Source of the DNA: an uncultured Oscillospiraceae bacterium
GTDB lineage: Bacteria > Bacillota > Clostridia > Oscillospirales > Acutalibacteraceae
DNA: 40,770 bases
Reading direction: 5' to 3'
Assembly: GCA_900547275.1 (NCBI GenBank)
Contig: URGA01000008.1
Span: forward strand, 1-40,770
How positions within the stretch are numbered: the first letter of the stretch is position 1; every line of letters starts with the position of its first letter. The notes under the pieces are model-generated. The model was not told the origin of the DNA, did not search any database, and saw nothing but the letters and a program-made list of their open reading frames with translations. The position numbers and the translations under genes were made by a program. Shown piece after piece: positions 1-7,169 of this stretch.

Positions 1-21
1 TTTGATTATTATGAAATCAAC

Positions 22-62
22 ATAAAAAAAAAAAAACCGCCTGCCGATTTACAGCAGCCGTT
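22..62 (-). terminator. Terminator of the CoADR operon
   Basis: On the minus strand, just after the reductase stop codon, an imperfect GC-rich hairpin (arms around ACGGCTGC and GCAGGCGGT) is followed by an uninterrupted run of 13 T. This is the expected form of an intrinsic terminator. The stem has one bulge and one mismatch. Confidence 0.75.
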
Positions 63-65
63 TTA

Positions 66-1757
66 TTATTTGTCCATTCCGCAGGGAAATGATTTTTCAA
101 CTAACGCTCTGTCGTTTTTGACAGCATCATAAAATCTAAAGCCGCCGGCGAAATTATAACAGTCAAATCCGTTTCCGGTAAGGATGCGGCTTGCAATGTA
201 ACTTCTCAGCCCGCTTTGGCAAATTACATAAACCAGCTTTGCGCTGTCTAATTCTTCTAATCTTTGGCGCAATTCGTCAACAGGAATGTTGATAAATCCG
301 TTTATATGGCCTTGGGCGTACTCTGCGGCAGTTCTCGTATCAAGAAGAGTTACACTTCCATCCCGCGGCAGCAGATCTGCGTCTTCTATGTGCCACTGTT
401 TAACAACGCCGTTTGCAATGTTGTCGATAATATATCCCGCCATGTTGACAGGATCCTTTGCCGAAGAATACGGTGGCGCATACGCAAGATCAAGTTCTTT
501 AAGGTCTGTTGCTTTCATCTTTGCTCTAATGGCGGTTGCAATAACGTCAATACGCTTATCCACACCTTGGGCGCCAATTATTTGAGCGCCAAGCAGGCGA
601 TAAGTTCCCTTTTCGAACAGCACCTTCATTGTCATAACTCTGCCGTCAGGATAATATCCGGCATGGCTCATTGGAGATAAAACAACGTTGTCGCAGTCAA
701 TCCCCAGCGTTTTCGCGGTGCGCTCATTAATTCCTGTTGAAGCGGCGGTAAGGTCAAAAACTTTTATTACAGAACTGCCTTGACTTCCGCCAAATCTACT
801 GTCTTTGCCGCAGATATTATCAGCCGCAATACGTCCCTGTTTATTGGCAGGGCCTGCAAGAGAAATCAGCGTGTCTTCATTAGAGACAAAATGTTTAACC
901 TGTACCGCGTCTCCAACGGCGTAAATATCAGGGCAGGACGTCTCCATTCTGTCGTTTACAACAATGCTGTTTTTAACTCCCAGCTGAAGACCCGCACTTT
1001 CCGCAAGAGAAGTATCAGGAGCAACACCAATTGCAAGAACGACCATGTCGGCAGTGAGAGGTTCGTCATTTTCAAGAGCTACAACTATCTTTTCATTGTC
1101 ATCATATATATCTTCAACCTTGCGGCCGAGAGCCAGCTTTACACCGTGTTTGCGCACCTCTGAGTGAATAAACGACGCCATATCGCTGTCAAAGGGAGCC
1201 ATAAGCTGGGGGAGAAGCTGAACTATTGTTACTTCAACGCCAAGTTCTCTGAGGTTTTCCGCTGTTTCAAGGCCAATAAAGCCTCCTCCTGCTACCACGG
1301 CGGATTTCGGTTTATTTTTGTCAACATACTCTTTTATCTTTAACGTGTCTTCTACAGTCCTCAGGGTAAATAACTTATCACTGTCAATCCCTTTGAACGG
1401 CGGTTTTATGGGCTTAGCGCCGGGGGACAACAGCAGTTTGTCGTACTTTTCCTCAAACACTTCGCCGGTCTCAAGATTTTTAACCTCAACGTTTTTTCTG
1501 TTTGGATGAACCGCCGTCACTTCGTGATGAACTTTTACATTGACATTAAAACGGTTATAGAAACTTTCAGGCGTTTGAAGCGTCAATTCTTCTTTATCCG
1601 TTATAACATCGCCTATATAATAAGGCAAACCGCAGTTTGCATAAGAGATAAAGCCTGATTTTTCAAAAACAGTGATCTCTGCTTTCTCGTCAAGACGGCG
1701 TATTCTCGCCGCGGCAGTTGCTCCGCCGGCAACTCCTCCAACAATTACAACTTTCAT
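66..1757 (-). CDS. CoA-disulfide/persulfide reductase with C-terminal rhodanese domain
   Basis: This is a 563-residue FAD/NAD(P)H-dependent disulfide reductase. The N-terminal FAD motif GGVAGG lies at residues 7-12. Cys42 in SYANCGLP matches the single active-site cysteine of CoA-disulfide reductases. A second dinucleotide motif (GGGFIG) lies near residue 158. The last 100 residues form a rhodanese domain with active Cys513 in CQSGLR. This architecture is known from CoADR-RHD and NADH-dependent persulfide reductases, which reduce CoA disulfide, CoA persulfide or polysulfide in the cytoplasm. The ATG directly abuts the stop of the upstream stand-alone rhodanese (TAAATG), so the two are co-translated. 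That suggests a sulfane-sulfur relay between the two proteins. The true substrate (CoA disulfide or persulfide) cannot be read from the sequence. Confidence 0.9.
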   Translation of the reverse strand: MKVVIVGGVAGGATAAARIRRLDEKAEITVFEKSGFISYANCGLPYYIGDVITDKEELTLQTPESFYNRFNVNVKVHHEVTAVHPNRKNVEVKNLETGEVFEEKYDKLLLSPGAKPIKPPFKGIDSDKLFTLRTVEDTLKIKEYVDKNKPKSAVVAGGGFIGLETAENLRELGVEVTIVQLLPQLMAPFDSDMASFIHSEVRKHGVKLALGRKVEDIYDDNEKIVVALENDEPLTADMVVLAIGVAPDTSLAESAGLQLGVKNSIVVNDRMETSCPDIYAVGDAVQVKHFVSNEDTLISLAGPANKQGRIAADNICGKDSRFGGSQGSSVIKVFDLTAASTGINERTAKTLGIDCDNVVLSPMSHAGYYPDGRVMTMKVLFEKGTYRLLGAQIIGAQGVDKRIDVIATAIRAKMKATDLKELDLAYAPPYSSAKDPVNMAGYIIDNIANGVVKQWHIEDADLLPRDGSVTLLDTRTAAEYAQGHINGFINIPVDELRQRLEELDSAKLVYVICQSGLRSYIASRILTGNGFDCYNFAGGFRFYDAVKNDRALVEKSFPCGMDK

Positions 1758-2078
1758 TTATTTGACCGCCTTTCCGCTGTAGTTACATATTCCGCCGATA
1801 TTTGTAACATCATTATAGCCCATTCTTTTAAGAAATGAAACAGCTTGTCCGCTTCTGGAACCGCTGAAACAATAAACAAAAATAGGTGTGTTTTTATCTT
1901 TTACTACGCTTTCAACAGACATTACACTGTCCAGCGGAACATTAACGCTGTCTTCAATATGCCCTTCGGCGTACTCTTCTTTTGTGCGCACGTCCAAAAG
2001 AACGGCATTATTTGTGTTTTTATATTGCGCAACTCCAGCATCTATGTCAGGCGATCTGAAAAAATCGAAAAATCCCAT
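1758..2078 (-). CDS. Stand-alone rhodanese-like sulfurtransferase
   Basis: This is a 106-residue single rhodanese domain. It has the characteristic LLDVRTKEEYAEGHI segment (about residues 27-41) and active-site Cys70 in YCFSGSRS. It lacks a signal peptide, so it should be cytoplasmic. It is the first gene of a two-gene unit with the reductase, whose ATG follows its stop without a gap. It probably carries a persulfide on Cys70 and passes sulfane sulfur to the reductase. The start is ATG with a purine-rich AAAGGAAAAG site just upstream. Confidence 0.88.
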   Translation of the reverse strand: MGFFDFFRSPDIDAGVAQYKNTNNAVLLDVRTKEEYAEGHIEDSVNVPLDSVMSVESVVKDKNTPIFVYCFSGSRSGQAVSFLKRMGYNDVTNIGGICNYSGKAVK

Positions 2079-2116
2079 AAGCTTTTCCTTTCAGAATTTT
2101 TATTCTTTAGTTTACT

Positions 2117-2185
2117 TAACCTGTTTTATTTAGGTTACGCAGTTATTATACAGTAAGAAAAATATTATTTCCGTGATATCATCAC
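2117..2185 (-). promoter_or_regulatory. Promoter region of the rhodanese-CoADR operon with two inverted repeats
   Basis: On the minus strand a perfect -10 TATAAT lies at 2150-2145. At the usual spacing there is no recognisable -35. Instead there is an inverted repeat GTGAT-N3-ATCAC (2173-2185), centred about 41 bases upstream of the expected transcription start. A second inverted repeat TAACCT-N9-AGGTTA (2117-2137) covers the expected start site. The arrangement suggests an activator site replacing the -35 and a repressor site over the start. No binding protein is identified. Confidence 0.5.
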
Positions 2186-2251
2186 AAAAATGTAAAAATT
2201 CGGTTTCATTACGTCTTTTCCCTGTTCACAAATACATAAACGGGCTGCAAG

Positions 2252-2280
2252 TTTATTAAATCCGGCAAATATGCTATAAT
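2252..2280 (+). promoter_or_regulatory. Probable promoter of the macro-HTH gene
   Basis: A perfect -10 TATAAT lies at 2275-2280, 17 bases after a weak -35 TTTATT (2252-2257). It sits 30 bases before the ATG of the macro-domain gene. Confidence 0.55.
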
Positions 2281-2310
2281 ATTAAAAAAACAAGAAAAGC
2301 AGGGCTGAAT

Positions 2311-3345
2311 ATGCCAATTCAAATTGTACGAAACGATATAACGAAAATGAAATGCGACGCCATAGTAAACGCCGCCAATTCCACATTGCTGGGCGGAGGC
2401 GGAGTTGACGGAGCAATCCACAAAGCCGCAGGCAAAGGACTGCTTGCCGAATGTGTTAAACTCCGCGGCTGTAAAACGGGTCAGGCAAAAATAACATCAG
2501 CCTACAACCTCCCCTGCAAATACGTAATCCACACCGTAGGGCCCAAATGGAGAGGCGGCACCAACGGCGAAAAAGAACTGCTGATGTCATGTTACAGGGA
2601 GTCGCTGCGCCTGGCGAAAAAGCATGGATGCGAGTCCGTTGCTTTTCCGCTTATCTCCTCCGGCGTATACAGATATCCCAAGAAAGAGGCGCTCAAAGTC
2701 GCCGTAGACATGATAAGCGAGTTTCTTCTTGAAAACGATATGCTTGTCTATATAGTTATTTTTGACATATCTTCTTTCCAGATAAGCCAAAAGCTTTTCA
2801 ACAGCATCTGCGAATACATTGACGATAAGTATGTTGATACCCACTCCGATTTCACCTTAAATCGTCAGCTGGAAATGCAGGAGAGCTATACGCTTTCTTA
2901 TCCCACTGTTGCGCAGGAAGAAAGCATAACCGTCGCCACCACTCAAATACTGAACCCTGCCGAACAATATATCGGCTATACATTAGAAGACGCGGTTAAA
3001 AATATCGATGAAAGTTTTACACAGATGCTTCTTAGAAAGATTGACGAGGCAGGTATGACCGATGCCCAGTGCTACAAAAAGGCAAACATTGACCGAAAAC
3101 TTTTTTCAAAAATACGAAGCAACGATAATTACAAACCGAAAAAATCAACTGCTCTTGCCTTTGCCATCGCCCTTGAACTTTCCCTTGACGAAACAAAGGA
3201 TTTACTTATGAAAGCAGGCTACGCGCTGTCCCACAGCAACAAATTTGACATCATTGTTGAATACTTTATAAAAAACAGAAATTACAATATTTATGAAATA
3301 AACGAAGCGCTTTTTGCTTTCGACCAGTGCCTGCTGGGCGCTTAA
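2311..3345 (+). CDS. Macro-domain protein with C-terminal XRE-like helix-turn-helix region
   Basis: This is a 344-residue protein. Residues 1 to about 165 form a macro domain (ADP-ribose binding). The NAAN motif is at 20-23, followed by the glycine-rich LGGGGVDGAIHKAAG loop. The second ligand loop is PLISSGVYRYP. This pattern is typical of macro domains that bind or hydrolyse ADP-ribose adducts. The C-terminal part (about 230-344) contains MTDAQCYKKANIDRKLFSKI and then SLDETKDLLMKAG, which reads like a Cro/XRE-type HTH with a helical extension. It may be DNA-binding or a protein adaptor. The gene precedes a VWA-domain gene on the same strand (102-bp gap containing a long hairpin). The fusion suggests ADP-ribose-linked signalling, but no substrate is visible and the function is unassigned. 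Confidence 0.85.
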   Translation: MPIQIVRNDITKMKCDAIVNAANSTLLGGGGVDGAIHKAAGKGLLAECVKLRGCKTGQAKITSAYNLPCKYVIHTVGPKWRGGTNGEKELLMSCYRESLRLAKKHGCESVAFPLISSGVYRYPKKEALKVAVDMISEFLLENDMLVYIVIFDISSFQISQKLFNSICEYIDDKYVDTHSDFTLNRQLEMQESYTLSYPTVAQEESITVATTQILNPAEQYIGYTLEDAVKNIDESFTQMLLRKIDEAGMTDAQCYKKANIDRKLFSKIRSNDNYKPKKSTALAFAIALELSLDETKDLLMKAGYALSHSNKFDIIVEYFIKNRNYNIYEINEALFAFDQCLLGA

Positions 3346-3376
3346 TTGTCGCCTGAGAAGCGACCAAAAGTAATTC

Positions 3377-3443
3377 AAAACCTCCTATAATGAACTTGCA
3401 AGGTTGAAAAACGACCGAACACAATTCATTATACGGAGGTTTT
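3377..3443 (+). promoter_or_regulatory. Long hairpin sequestering the VWA gene ribosome binding site
   Basis: AAAACCTCCTATAATGAA (3377-3394) is complementary to TTCATTATA(C)GGAGGTTTT (3425-3443), giving an 18-bp stem with one bulged C at 3434 and a 30-base loop. The right arm contains the complete Shine-Dalgarno GGAGG (3435-3439), 8 bases before the ATG at 3448. Folded, the mRNA would hide this site. Whether the hairpin senses something, simply insulates, or acts as an attenuator is not visible. Confidence 0.7.
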
Positions 3444-3447
3444 ATTT

Positions 3448-4095
3448 ATGAAAAACACAAACAACACCACAGAACTTGTATTCATCATAGACCGCTCAGG
3501 CTCAATGCACGGCCTTGAGAAGGACACCATTGGCGGCTTCAATTCAATGATAGAAAAGCAGAAAAAGCAGGACGGAAAGTGCTATGTTTCCACCGTTTTG
3601 TTTGACGATGTAAGCACAGTGCTCCACGACAGACTGCTCCTTGAAAACGTTCCCGAAATGACAGAAAACGATTATTTTGTAGACGGCTGTACCGCGCTTA
3701 TTGACGCTATCGGCTCTGCAATCCACCATATCGGCAACATTCATAAATACGCCAGAGAAGAGGACGTACCTCAAAACACAATGTTTGTAATAATTACCGA
3801 CGGCTATGAAAACGCAAGCCACATTTACAACAGCGACACAGTCAAAAAAATGATAGAACGCCAGAAGAATAAATACGGCTGGGAATTTCTCTTTATCGGG
3901 GCAAACATTGACGCGGTTGAAACGGCTGCAAACTTCGGCATTGAAAAAGACAGAGCTGTAAACTACTGCGCTGACCAGACGGGAACAAGCGTTGTTTACG
4001 ACGCTGTCTGCATGGCGGTAGAAGATATTAGGGAAAATTGCCAGATTAAGCCGGACTGGTCCAGAATGATTGACGAGGATTTCAAAAGCAGATAA
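3448..4095 (+). CDS. VWA-domain protein with intact MIDAS motif
   Basis: This 215-residue protein is essentially one von Willebrand factor A domain. The metal-ion-dependent adhesion site is complete: DRSGS at residues 15-19 (DxSxS), a Thr in DGCTALID, and an Asp in ITDGYE. There is no signal peptide or membrane segment, so it should be cytoplasmic. It resembles the single-domain VWA proteins (YegL/TerY-like) found next to stress and signalling genes. It follows the macro-HTH gene and its ribosome binding site lies inside a long hairpin, so its translation is probably controlled. It likely mediates a metal-dependent protein interaction. Its partner is unknown. Confidence 0.88.
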   Translation: MKNTNNTTELVFIIDRSGSMHGLEKDTIGGFNSMIEKQKKQDGKCYVSTVLFDDVSTVLHDRLLLENVPEMTENDYFVDGCTALIDAIGSAIHHIGNIHKYAREEDVPQNTMFVIITDGYENASHIYNSDTVKKMIERQKNKYGWEFLFIGANIDAVETAANFGIEKDRAVNYCADQTGTSVVYDAVCMAVEDIRENCQIKPDWSRMIDEDFKSR

Positions 4096-4125
4096 TAGCA
4101 TACCGTCTGTTAACAGCAGTTTCTG

Positions 4126-4154
4126 TTGCAACAAGCAAACCAAAGCATTATAAT
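4126..4154 (+). promoter_or_regulatory. Promoter of the MATE transporter
   Basis: A -35 TTGCAA (4126-4131), a 17-base spacer and a perfect -10 TATAAT (4149-4154) lie about 100 bases before the MATE start. The expected transcription start falls at about 4161, inside the left arm of the hairpin at 4158-4185. Confidence 0.7.
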
Positions 4155-4157
4155 ATA

Positions 4158-4197
4158 GCCTGACCGGCTAAGATGCAGGTCAGGCCTTGTTGGTTTT
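4158..4197 (+). terminator. Hairpin after the VWA gene, probable terminator or operator
   Basis: GCCTGACC (4158-4165) and GGTCAGGC (4178-4185) form a perfect 8-bp stem followed by the T-rich tract TTGTTGGTTTTT. For transcripts coming from the VWA gene it would act as an intrinsic terminator. As DNA it is a dyad immediately downstream of the MATE -10, so it could also be an operator. Confidence 0.55.
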
Positions 4198-4255
4198 TAT
4201 CTCCGACAAGACCGAAAATCTTTTAATTTTCAGCATTAACAGGAGATACGCGGCT

Positions 4256-5608
4256 ATGACTCCGGAAAATGATCTTGGCAAAGGCGAAATCAGAAAACTT
4301 GTCTGGCGGATTGCCATACCCAGCATGCTGGCGCAGTTTGTAAACGTGCTTTACAGCATCGTTGACAGAATGTATATAGGAAATATCAAGGAAACAGGCG
4401 GCCTTGCTCTGGCAGGCGTGGGCGTCTGCGGACCTGTTGTAACAATGATCGGCTCCGTGGCTTTCCTGGTGGGAATTGGCGGCGCACCGCTGATGAGCAT
4501 CCGCATGGGCGAAGGAAAAATAGAAGAAGCAAAAAAGATTGTTGCAAACTGCTTCCTTACTCTTTGCGTTTTTGCGGCGGGGCTGACAGCCGTTGTAATC
4601 CCCCTAAGACAGCCGATGCTTACTCTCTTCGGCGCCAGCGGAAATATTTATCCCTACGCAGACGCTTATTTTACCGTCTACGTCAGCGGTACTGTCTTTG
4701 CGCTTTTGTCAACGGGAATGAACCAGTTTATAATCGCCCAGGGCTTTGCGAAACGCGGTATGTTTTCCGTTTTGCTTGGCGCAATACTGAATATTATTCT
4801 TGACCCCATATTTATTTTCGCACTTAATATGGGCGTAAGAGGTGGAGCGATTGCAACCGTTATTTCCCAGGCGGCAAGCGCCGCTTATGTGCTTTTCTTC
4901 CTTTTCGGCAAAAAAGTTACCATAAAGATATCGTTCGGCGGCTATTCGATGAAGATAATTCGCCGAGTTCTGCTTCTCGGACTTTCGCCGTTTTTGATAA
5001 TCGCTCTAGATAACGTTATGATTATCGCAATGAACGCCGTTTTACAGAAATACGGCGGACCGGATAGCGGCGACCAGCTGATAACCTGCGCCACAATCGC
5101 CCAAAGCTTTATGCTTGTAGTGACAATGCCTCTGGGCGGAATAAGCGGAGGAACCCAAACTATTCTTTCCTATAACTACGGAGCAGGTCAAACACTTAGG
5201 GTAAAAAAGGCGCAGAAATATATTTTTGCTCTCTGCACAGGATATACAACACTGATGTTCGCTGTATCATTTCTTGCAAGTCCGCTGTTCGTTCGCCTGT
5301 TTACAAGCGATCCCGAACTTGCAAAAGAGGCGGTAAACACAATAAAGATATGCACCGCCGCAATAATACCGCTGGGTATCCAGTACCCGATTGTTGACGG
5401 ATTTACGGCGCTGGGTCAGGTTAAATATTCCTTTCCGCTGTCCTGCTGGCGAAAACTCGTTTACTTTCTCTGCGTTTTCATTCTGCCGCCGTTTCTCGGT
5501 GCAAAATCTGTCTTTCTGGCGGAGCCCATTTCCGACGTTCTGGGCCCCGTTGTTTCCATCACGGTACAGGCAATCGCAATGAAAAAGGTACTTGCAAAAC
5601 GAACTTAA
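4256..5608 (+). CDS. MATE family multidrug/cation antiporter
   Basis: This is a 450-residue integral membrane protein with about 12 hydrophobic segments in two homologous halves. The N-terminal IPSMLAQFVNVLYSIVDRMYIG segment is typical of NorM/DinF-type MATE exporters. It probably exchanges Na+ or H+ for cationic or small organic compounds. The start at 4256 is supported by AGGAG at 4241-4245. The frame is open 69 bases further upstream, but that stretch runs through the hairpin and promoter region and lacks a ribosome binding site. It is transcribed alone from its own promoter and ends at a bidirectional terminator shared with the converging GNAT gene. The substrate is not predictable. Confidence 0.9.
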   Translation: MTPENDLGKGEIRKLVWRIAIPSMLAQFVNVLYSIVDRMYIGNIKETGGLALAGVGVCGPVVTMIGSVAFLVGIGGAPLMSIRMGEGKIEEAKKIVANCFLTLCVFAAGLTAVVIPLRQPMLTLFGASGNIYPYADAYFTVYVSGTVFALLSTGMNQFIIAQGFAKRGMFSVLLGAILNIILDPIFIFALNMGVRGGAIATVISQAASAAYVLFFLFGKKVTIKISFGGYSMKIIRRVLLLGLSPFLIIALDNVMIIAMNAVLQKYGGPDSGDQLITCATIAQSFMLVVTMPLGGISGGTQTILSYNYGAGQTLRVKKAQKYIFALCTGYTTLMFAVSFLASPLFVRLFTSDPELAKEAVNTIKICTAAIIPLGIQYPIVDGFTALGQVKYSFPLSCWRKLVYFLCVFILPPFLGAKSVFLAEPISDVLGPVVSITVQAIAMKKVLAKRT

Positions 5609-5648
5609 AATCACAGCGGACTTTTTCGCTTAATATACCGCAAAACAA

Positions 5649-5697
5649 AAAAGCAATCGCACTTTGCCAATAAAACGCTTTGTGTGATTGCTTTTAT
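5649..5697. terminator. Bidirectional terminator between MATE and GNAT genes
   Basis: AAAAGCAATCGCAC and GTGTGATTGCTTTT form a long stem with one wobble/mismatch. T-rich tracts follow on the plus side (CTTTTATTATTTT) and on the minus side. It separates two converging genes. Confidence 0.8.
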
Positions 5698-5711
5698 TAT
5701 TTTATATTTAA

Positions 5712-6203
5712 TTAGAGCAGATGATAATGAGGAATAATATCCTCATAACTGCCGTCTTTCATTCTAAACCCTGACGGAATTACGCCGAGCTTTACAAAGC
5801 CCAGTTTTTCATAAAGATGAAGAGCGGGCTTGTTGCTTTTTACAACAGCGTTGAACTGAAGTATTCCGAAGCCCAGCTCTTTTGCCGTTTTCATGCAGTG
5901 GGTAACCAGCTGTTCGCCGATATGGTTCCCCCTCAAATCGGAGCGCACTGCGTAACTTGCGTTGCAAATATGGCCACATCTGCCCACATTATTGGGATGA
6001 AGAATATAAAGGCCTGCAACTTCGCCGCTGTCTGCGTCCACCGCCACGCCTGTAAACGACTGAGAGGAGAAAAACTCTTCCCCTGTTTTTTCGTTCAGCG
6101 TTTCGGTCTGGGGAAAAGCCACCCCATCTTCAACGACTTTGTTCCAAACTTTTATAGCACCCGGAATGTCCTGAGGTGTTATTTTTCTTATTTTTACTGT
6201 CAT
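5712..6203 (-). CDS. GNAT family N-acetyltransferase
   Basis: This is a 163-residue single-domain Gcn5-related acetyltransferase. The acetyl-CoA-binding region reads SDLRGNHIGEQLVTHCM (about residues 88-104), matching the R/Q-x-x-G-x-G/A loop and following helix. The later NKPALHLYEKLGFVKLG segment is the usual C-terminal GNAT motif. It is cytoplasmic and transfers an acetyl group to an amine whose identity is not visible. It lies 26 bases downstream of the GDPD-like gene on the same strand, so the two are probably co-transcribed. It converges on the MATE gene across a shared terminator. Confidence 0.88.
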   Translation of the reverse strand: MTVKIRKITPQDIPGAIKVWNKVVEDGVAFPQTETLNEKTGEEFFSSQSFTGVAVDADSGEVAGLYILHPNNVGRCGHICNASYAVRSDLRGNHIGEQLVTHCMKTAKELGFGILQFNAVVKSNKPALHLYEKLGFVKLGVIPSGFRMKDGSYEDIIPHYHLL

Positions 6204-6229
6204 CTTACTGCTTCGTCTCCGGCAAAATT

Positions 6230-7066
6230 TTATTTTCCCCAGTTGTCAATTACTGAAATCAGGGTGTCGTATTCTTTCGTCGTAATATTGTCCGGCTTTG
6301 CAACAAGAATACGCTTCATCGTGCTCTTTTTATCCACCGTCCATACAGAAAGCTTATAGCCCTTTTTATGGAGCAGTTCGGAAAGCTGACCGCCTACGTA
6401 TTTATAGTTGCAGTTAAATCCTATCGCTCCCGAATCTTCCAGAATAGTAATCAGTTTCTGCTGATAATCGTCTGAAAAAATCTTTATACGCGACGGCATA
6501 TAGTTAAGGTAATACGGCAGATCGTTGCACGACGATTCCTTAACAGCGGCAACGTTCCAAGTCTCAATACCTGTTAAAAACGCGCGCTGATAGAGATTAT
6601 ATTCAATTAACAAATCGTGCAGAGCGTTCAGCGTTTTTGTCTCTTTTATATCGAGATTAAGTTCAATATCCGTTCCCTGAAGCAAAGCAAACGCGTCTCT
6701 CAGCGCAACGCCGTCGTTATTTGTAACAACAATATCGTGGGACATAACAAGCGTTCCGTCAGGCCTTTGACGGATATCCATTTCAAACACCTGAACTTTA
6801 TTATCAATAGCCGCCTGAACAGATTCAATACTGTTTGCAGGGGTGCCGAAAGCGCCTGTATGCGCCGTAATAGTAAAACCGTTCACAAATTTCAGCTTCC
6901 TTTCCTCATAGGATTTCGTAATAGCGTAATTGGCAACGCCTATAACCATCGCAACGGAAATCAGAAAACTGACAACCTGATATGAAAAGTGCTTTGCCCA
7001 TGTGGGGGTCATGTTGCGCTTGAGGAACTTCTTAAATTTTACCCATCGGGAAATCTTTTCTGCCAT
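6230..7066 (-). CDS. Membrane-anchored glycerophosphodiester phosphodiesterase-like protein
   Basis: This 278-residue protein has one N-terminal membrane segment (about 30-48) and an outside GDPD barrel. The signature is recognisable but altered. The usual HRG is HTG (His69, Thr70), and the usual PENT is PANS. The metal-binding ExD (Glu95, Asp97) and the second catalytic His110 in SHD are kept. GDPDs hydrolyse glycerophosphodiesters to glycerol-3-phosphate and an alcohol. Loss of the catalytic-loop Arg may change or weaken activity. I chose the ATG at 7066, preceded by AGAGG, because the open frame further upstream runs across the terminator at 7120-7149. It is probably co-transcribed with the GNAT gene. 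Confidence 0.8.
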   Translation of the reverse strand: MAEKISRWVKFKKFLKRNMTPTWAKHFSYQVVSFLISVAMVIGVANYAITKSYEERKLKFVNGFTITAHTGAFGTPANSIESVQAAIDNKVQVFEMDIRQRPDGTLVMSHDIVVTNNDGVALRDAFALLQGTDIELNLDIKETKTLNALHDLLIEYNLYQRAFLTGIETWNVAAVKESSCNDLPYYLNYMPSRIKIFSDDYQQKLITILEDSGAIGFNCNYKYVGGQLSELLHKKGYKLSVWTVDKKSTMKRILVAKPDNITTKEYDTLISVIDNWGK

Positions 7067-7119
7067 CAAACCGCCTCTTAATATGGAATTCAGGTAGAAT
7101 AACAAACCCTTACCCAGTC

Positions 7120-7149
7120 GCAAAATGCCGAGATATACTCGGCATTTGC
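7120..7149 (-). terminator. Terminator downstream of guaB
   Basis: AAATGCCGAG-ATATA-CTCGGCATTT is a perfect 10-bp stem with a 5-base loop, just after the guaB stop on the minus strand. The tail on the minus strand is short (TTTT lies within the lower stem), so read-through into the GDPD gene is possible. Confidence 0.65.
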
Positions 7150-7169
7150 TTTATCTTAATAAAATTTTA

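Noticed and set aside
3355..3420. Direct repeat GAGAAGCGACC / GAAAAACGACC flanking the left hairpin arm before the VWA gene
   Set aside because: Only about 11 of 15 bases match and no third copy or target-site pattern was seen; probably chance.
3544..4143. 199-codon open frame opposite the VWA gene
   Set aside because: The VWA frame has the complete MIDAS motif; the antisense frame shows no domain or start signal.
4187..4255. Extended N-terminus of the MATE transporter
   Set aside because: The upstream in-frame stretch lacks a ribosome binding site and lies in the promoter/hairpin leader; the ATG at 4256 has AGGAG.
5817..6359. 180-codon open frame opposite GNAT and GDPD genes
   Set aside because: It spans two real genes and an intergenic boundary and has no family features.
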